This document shows positions 62,700 through 64,000 of a stretch of DNA of 64,000 bases, one piece after another. This stretch comes from Marinomonas sp. IMCC 4694. Its GTDB lineage: Bacteria > Pseudomonadota > Gammaproteobacteria > Pseudomonadales > Marinomonadaceae. A model generated the notes under the pieces. The model was not told where the DNA came from and searched no databases. It worked only from the letters and a program-made list of their open reading frames with translations. Position numbers and translations under genes: made by a program. Each line of letters starts with the position of its first letter. The stretch's first letter is position 1. The stretch is taken from NCBI RefSeq assembly GCF_008122525.1, contig NZ_VSRV01000001.1:2356001-2420000 (forward strand). Reading direction: 5' to 3'.

Positions 62700-63953
62700 T
62701 TACCAGACTTTAAAGTTAAAAACATCGGGAATAACGCTAAGCATGTATTCAAATGCTGTTATTTCACTTTCTACAACCATAACATTAACATCGATGCCTA
62801 AGTTTAATTTGAGTTTTAGAAACGCCTCATCAGGTTCAATAGCAACACGATAATAACGTTTACTGTTCTCTTGACCTGGTTCATATGGCAACGAGTCTGA
62901 ACTGATGTCTTTAATAACACCTGTAAACGCTTTACTAAAACCCGTCGAATTGGTCATTACTTTTACATCACGACCAATTTCAAGAAAATATCGATAACGT
63001 GACTCAAACTTAGCCACGACTTCCTGTGAGGCCCCGCTTTTTTTCAGCGTATAAATGGGGTTACCTTCTTGGATGAAAGTGCCTATTGCAATTCCTTCTG
63101 TCAAATCAAGCACACTGCCTTCTAAAGGAGAGCGAATCATAGCGTTTTCTTTTTTCTCTTGTAAAAGCTCCTGTTGATATTTTTTTTGTATAATATCGGC
63201 ACTGAGCTCATTAATTTTTTCATCTAATGTGAGAGCACGCTCTGAACGGCGAAGCTGAAAGGTCATAAACTTATCATTTAAGTTTTTTTGAGTGTCCAGC
63301 TTACTAATGTCAAAAGAGATAATGTCACTATTTAGGTCGCTTAACTCGGCATCCATATCAAAAAGGCGCAATGTTTCACCACCACCTCGGATAAGAATAT
63401 TACGCTTTTTACCTAGTACTTCTTTTTTATTTAACAATTCTTCTTTGTGACGTTTTTTTTCTTTTTCCAGTTGCAATATATACCTTTGCTCTTGAAGATA
63501 GTCTTGATAAAAATTTAGTATATACTGCCCCCCGGAACCAATAGCATTATTACTTTCATCACAGTACTGTGAATTAAATGCCGTATCTTCTGCATTATTT
63601 CCCTGGTTGAATACGTCACTGGTTAAAAAGCATTTTTCCTCTTGGTATTGTTCTAAAAGAAGTTTATCGAGTACGAGACTTTCTGATACTTCTTGCAATT
63701 GATATTCATCTTGTAAGTTACGGAATTCTAATAATTTCTGGCCTTTTTTCACGTCATCACCAACAGACGCAAACATGTTAACAACATAGCTATTAGAAGG
63801 GCTTTTAAGAGAGACATTACTTTCGTGGATACCCGTTAGCCCTTGACCAGGCGCAACGACTTCGATTTTTCTAAAAAAAATCATATAGACAAATATCAAT
63901 ATAACGAAAACCACCACGGTAAAATACGGCTTTATTCTAATTTTTTTATTCAT
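62700..63953 (-). CDS. HlyD-type membrane-fusion adaptor of type I secretion
   Basis: 417 residues with an N-terminal membrane helix (about 9-29) and then the periplasmic adaptor. Pattern: VVAPGQGLTGIHESNVSLKSPSNSYVVNMFASVGDDVKKGQKLLEFRN (barrel-sandwich half), a long central coiled coil (about 145-280), AMIRSPLEGSVLDLTEGIAIGTFIQEGNPIY (second half) and a C-terminal barrel. Pairs with the ABC exporter coded further down the operon. Start ATG overlaps the end of another frame from upstream, so the operon begins beyond the window. Confidence 0.88.
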   Translation of the reverse strand: MNKKIRIKPYFTVVVFVILIFVYMIFFRKIEVVAPGQGLTGIHESNVSLKSPSNSYVVNMFASVGDDVKKGQKLLEFRNLQDEYQLQEVSESLVLDKLLLEQYQEEKCFLTSDVFNQGNNAEDTAFNSQYCDESNNAIGSGGQYILNFYQDYLQEQRYILQLEKEKKRHKEELLNKKEVLGKKRNILIRGGGETLRLFDMDAELSDLNSDIISFDISKLDTQKNLNDKFMTFQLRRSERALTLDEKINELSADIIQKKYQQELLQEKKENAMIRSPLEGSVLDLTEGIAIGTFIQEGNPIYTLKKSGASQEVVAKFESRYRYFLEIGRDVKVMTNSTGFSKAFTGVIKDISSDSLPYEPGQENSKRYYRVAIEPDEAFLKLKLNLGIDVNVMVVESEITAFEYMLSVIPDVFNFKVW

Positions 63954-64000
63954 TTAAAAACTGTGTAGACTGAAGTGCCATTGTATCAACAATTGCATCA
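63946..64000 (-). CDS. C-terminal end of an upstream gene of the secretion operon
   Basis: The frame open at the window edge ends ...VDTMALQSTQFLNE and stops at 63948-63946, overlapping the HlyD-like ATG by 8 bp (ATGAATAA arrangement). Overlap and strand suggest a co-translated gene upstream. Only 17 residues are visible and I cannot identify it. Confidence 0.45.
   Translation of the reverse strand, partial: DAIVDTMALQSTQFLNE

Noticed and set aside
1..64000. tRNA and rRNA genes
   Set aside because: I looked for cloverleaf-type and conserved rRNA stretches and saw none, though a covariance-model scan could not be run.

Overview
The window looks like a chromosomal segment from a marine gammaproteobacterium of the Oceanospirillales, most like Marinomonas. 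The basis is the gene content (L-type cydABXDC, hemG, a 3-hydroxybenzoate hydroxylase, a DUF4212/SSS solute symporter pair, ArfB, SrkA, TIGR03643 protein), moderate GC and tightly packed genes. The genus is inferred from remembered family resemblance, not from a search. I saw no rRNA, tRNA, CRISPR array or phage.

Layout. 1-8.3 kb: end of a Spy/CpxP-like periplasmic protein, a small membrane protein, ilvE, and on the minus strand the complete cytochrome bd operon cydA-cydB-cydX-cydD-cydC behind an FNR-type promoter. 8.6-23.3 kb: housekeeping and catabolic genes: metY, arfB, a eukaryotic-type hisA, an RsgA-like GTPase, hemG, a LysR regulator divergent from mobA (3-hydroxybenzoate 4-hydroxylase), argC, an SLC13-type anion transporter, an FAD dehydrogenase, a hydratase-like protein, a SPOR lipoprotein and a YqaA-like membrane protein. 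23.7-31.2 kb: a glycogen operon in which a large phosphorylase-kinase-alpha/beta-like protein precedes glgB and glgX. 31-38.6 kb: ABC exporter, chemoreceptor with a C-terminal sensor-like region, srkA, recQ, VOC and GIY-YIG proteins. 38.7-43.1 kb: an Asp/Glu racemase gene split by an IS5-family element, then LysE and DUF1127 genes divergent from a MocR regulator. 43.3-49.1 kb: a complete tripartite RND efflux operon. 49.3-56.2 kb: Lrp regulator with a cysteine-desulfurase-like enzyme, MOSC protein, the symporter pair and small proteins.

56.3-64 kb is the least ordinary part. On the minus strand and more AT-rich than the rest lies an operon that continues past the window edge. It encodes an HlyD-type adaptor, two small single-span membrane proteins (one TolR/ExbD-like), a fusion of a MotA/TolQ/ExbB-like channel domain with a long coiled coil and a C-terminal EAL phosphodiesterase domain, and a type I secretion ABC exporter. 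The exporter is cut in two by a second, unrelated insertion sequence flanked by a 6-bp repeat. Rejoining the halves restores the frame exactly. I read this as a c-di-GMP-linked, proton-channel-associated type I secretion system, recently inactivated in this strain; it is the best candidate here for an undescribed system.
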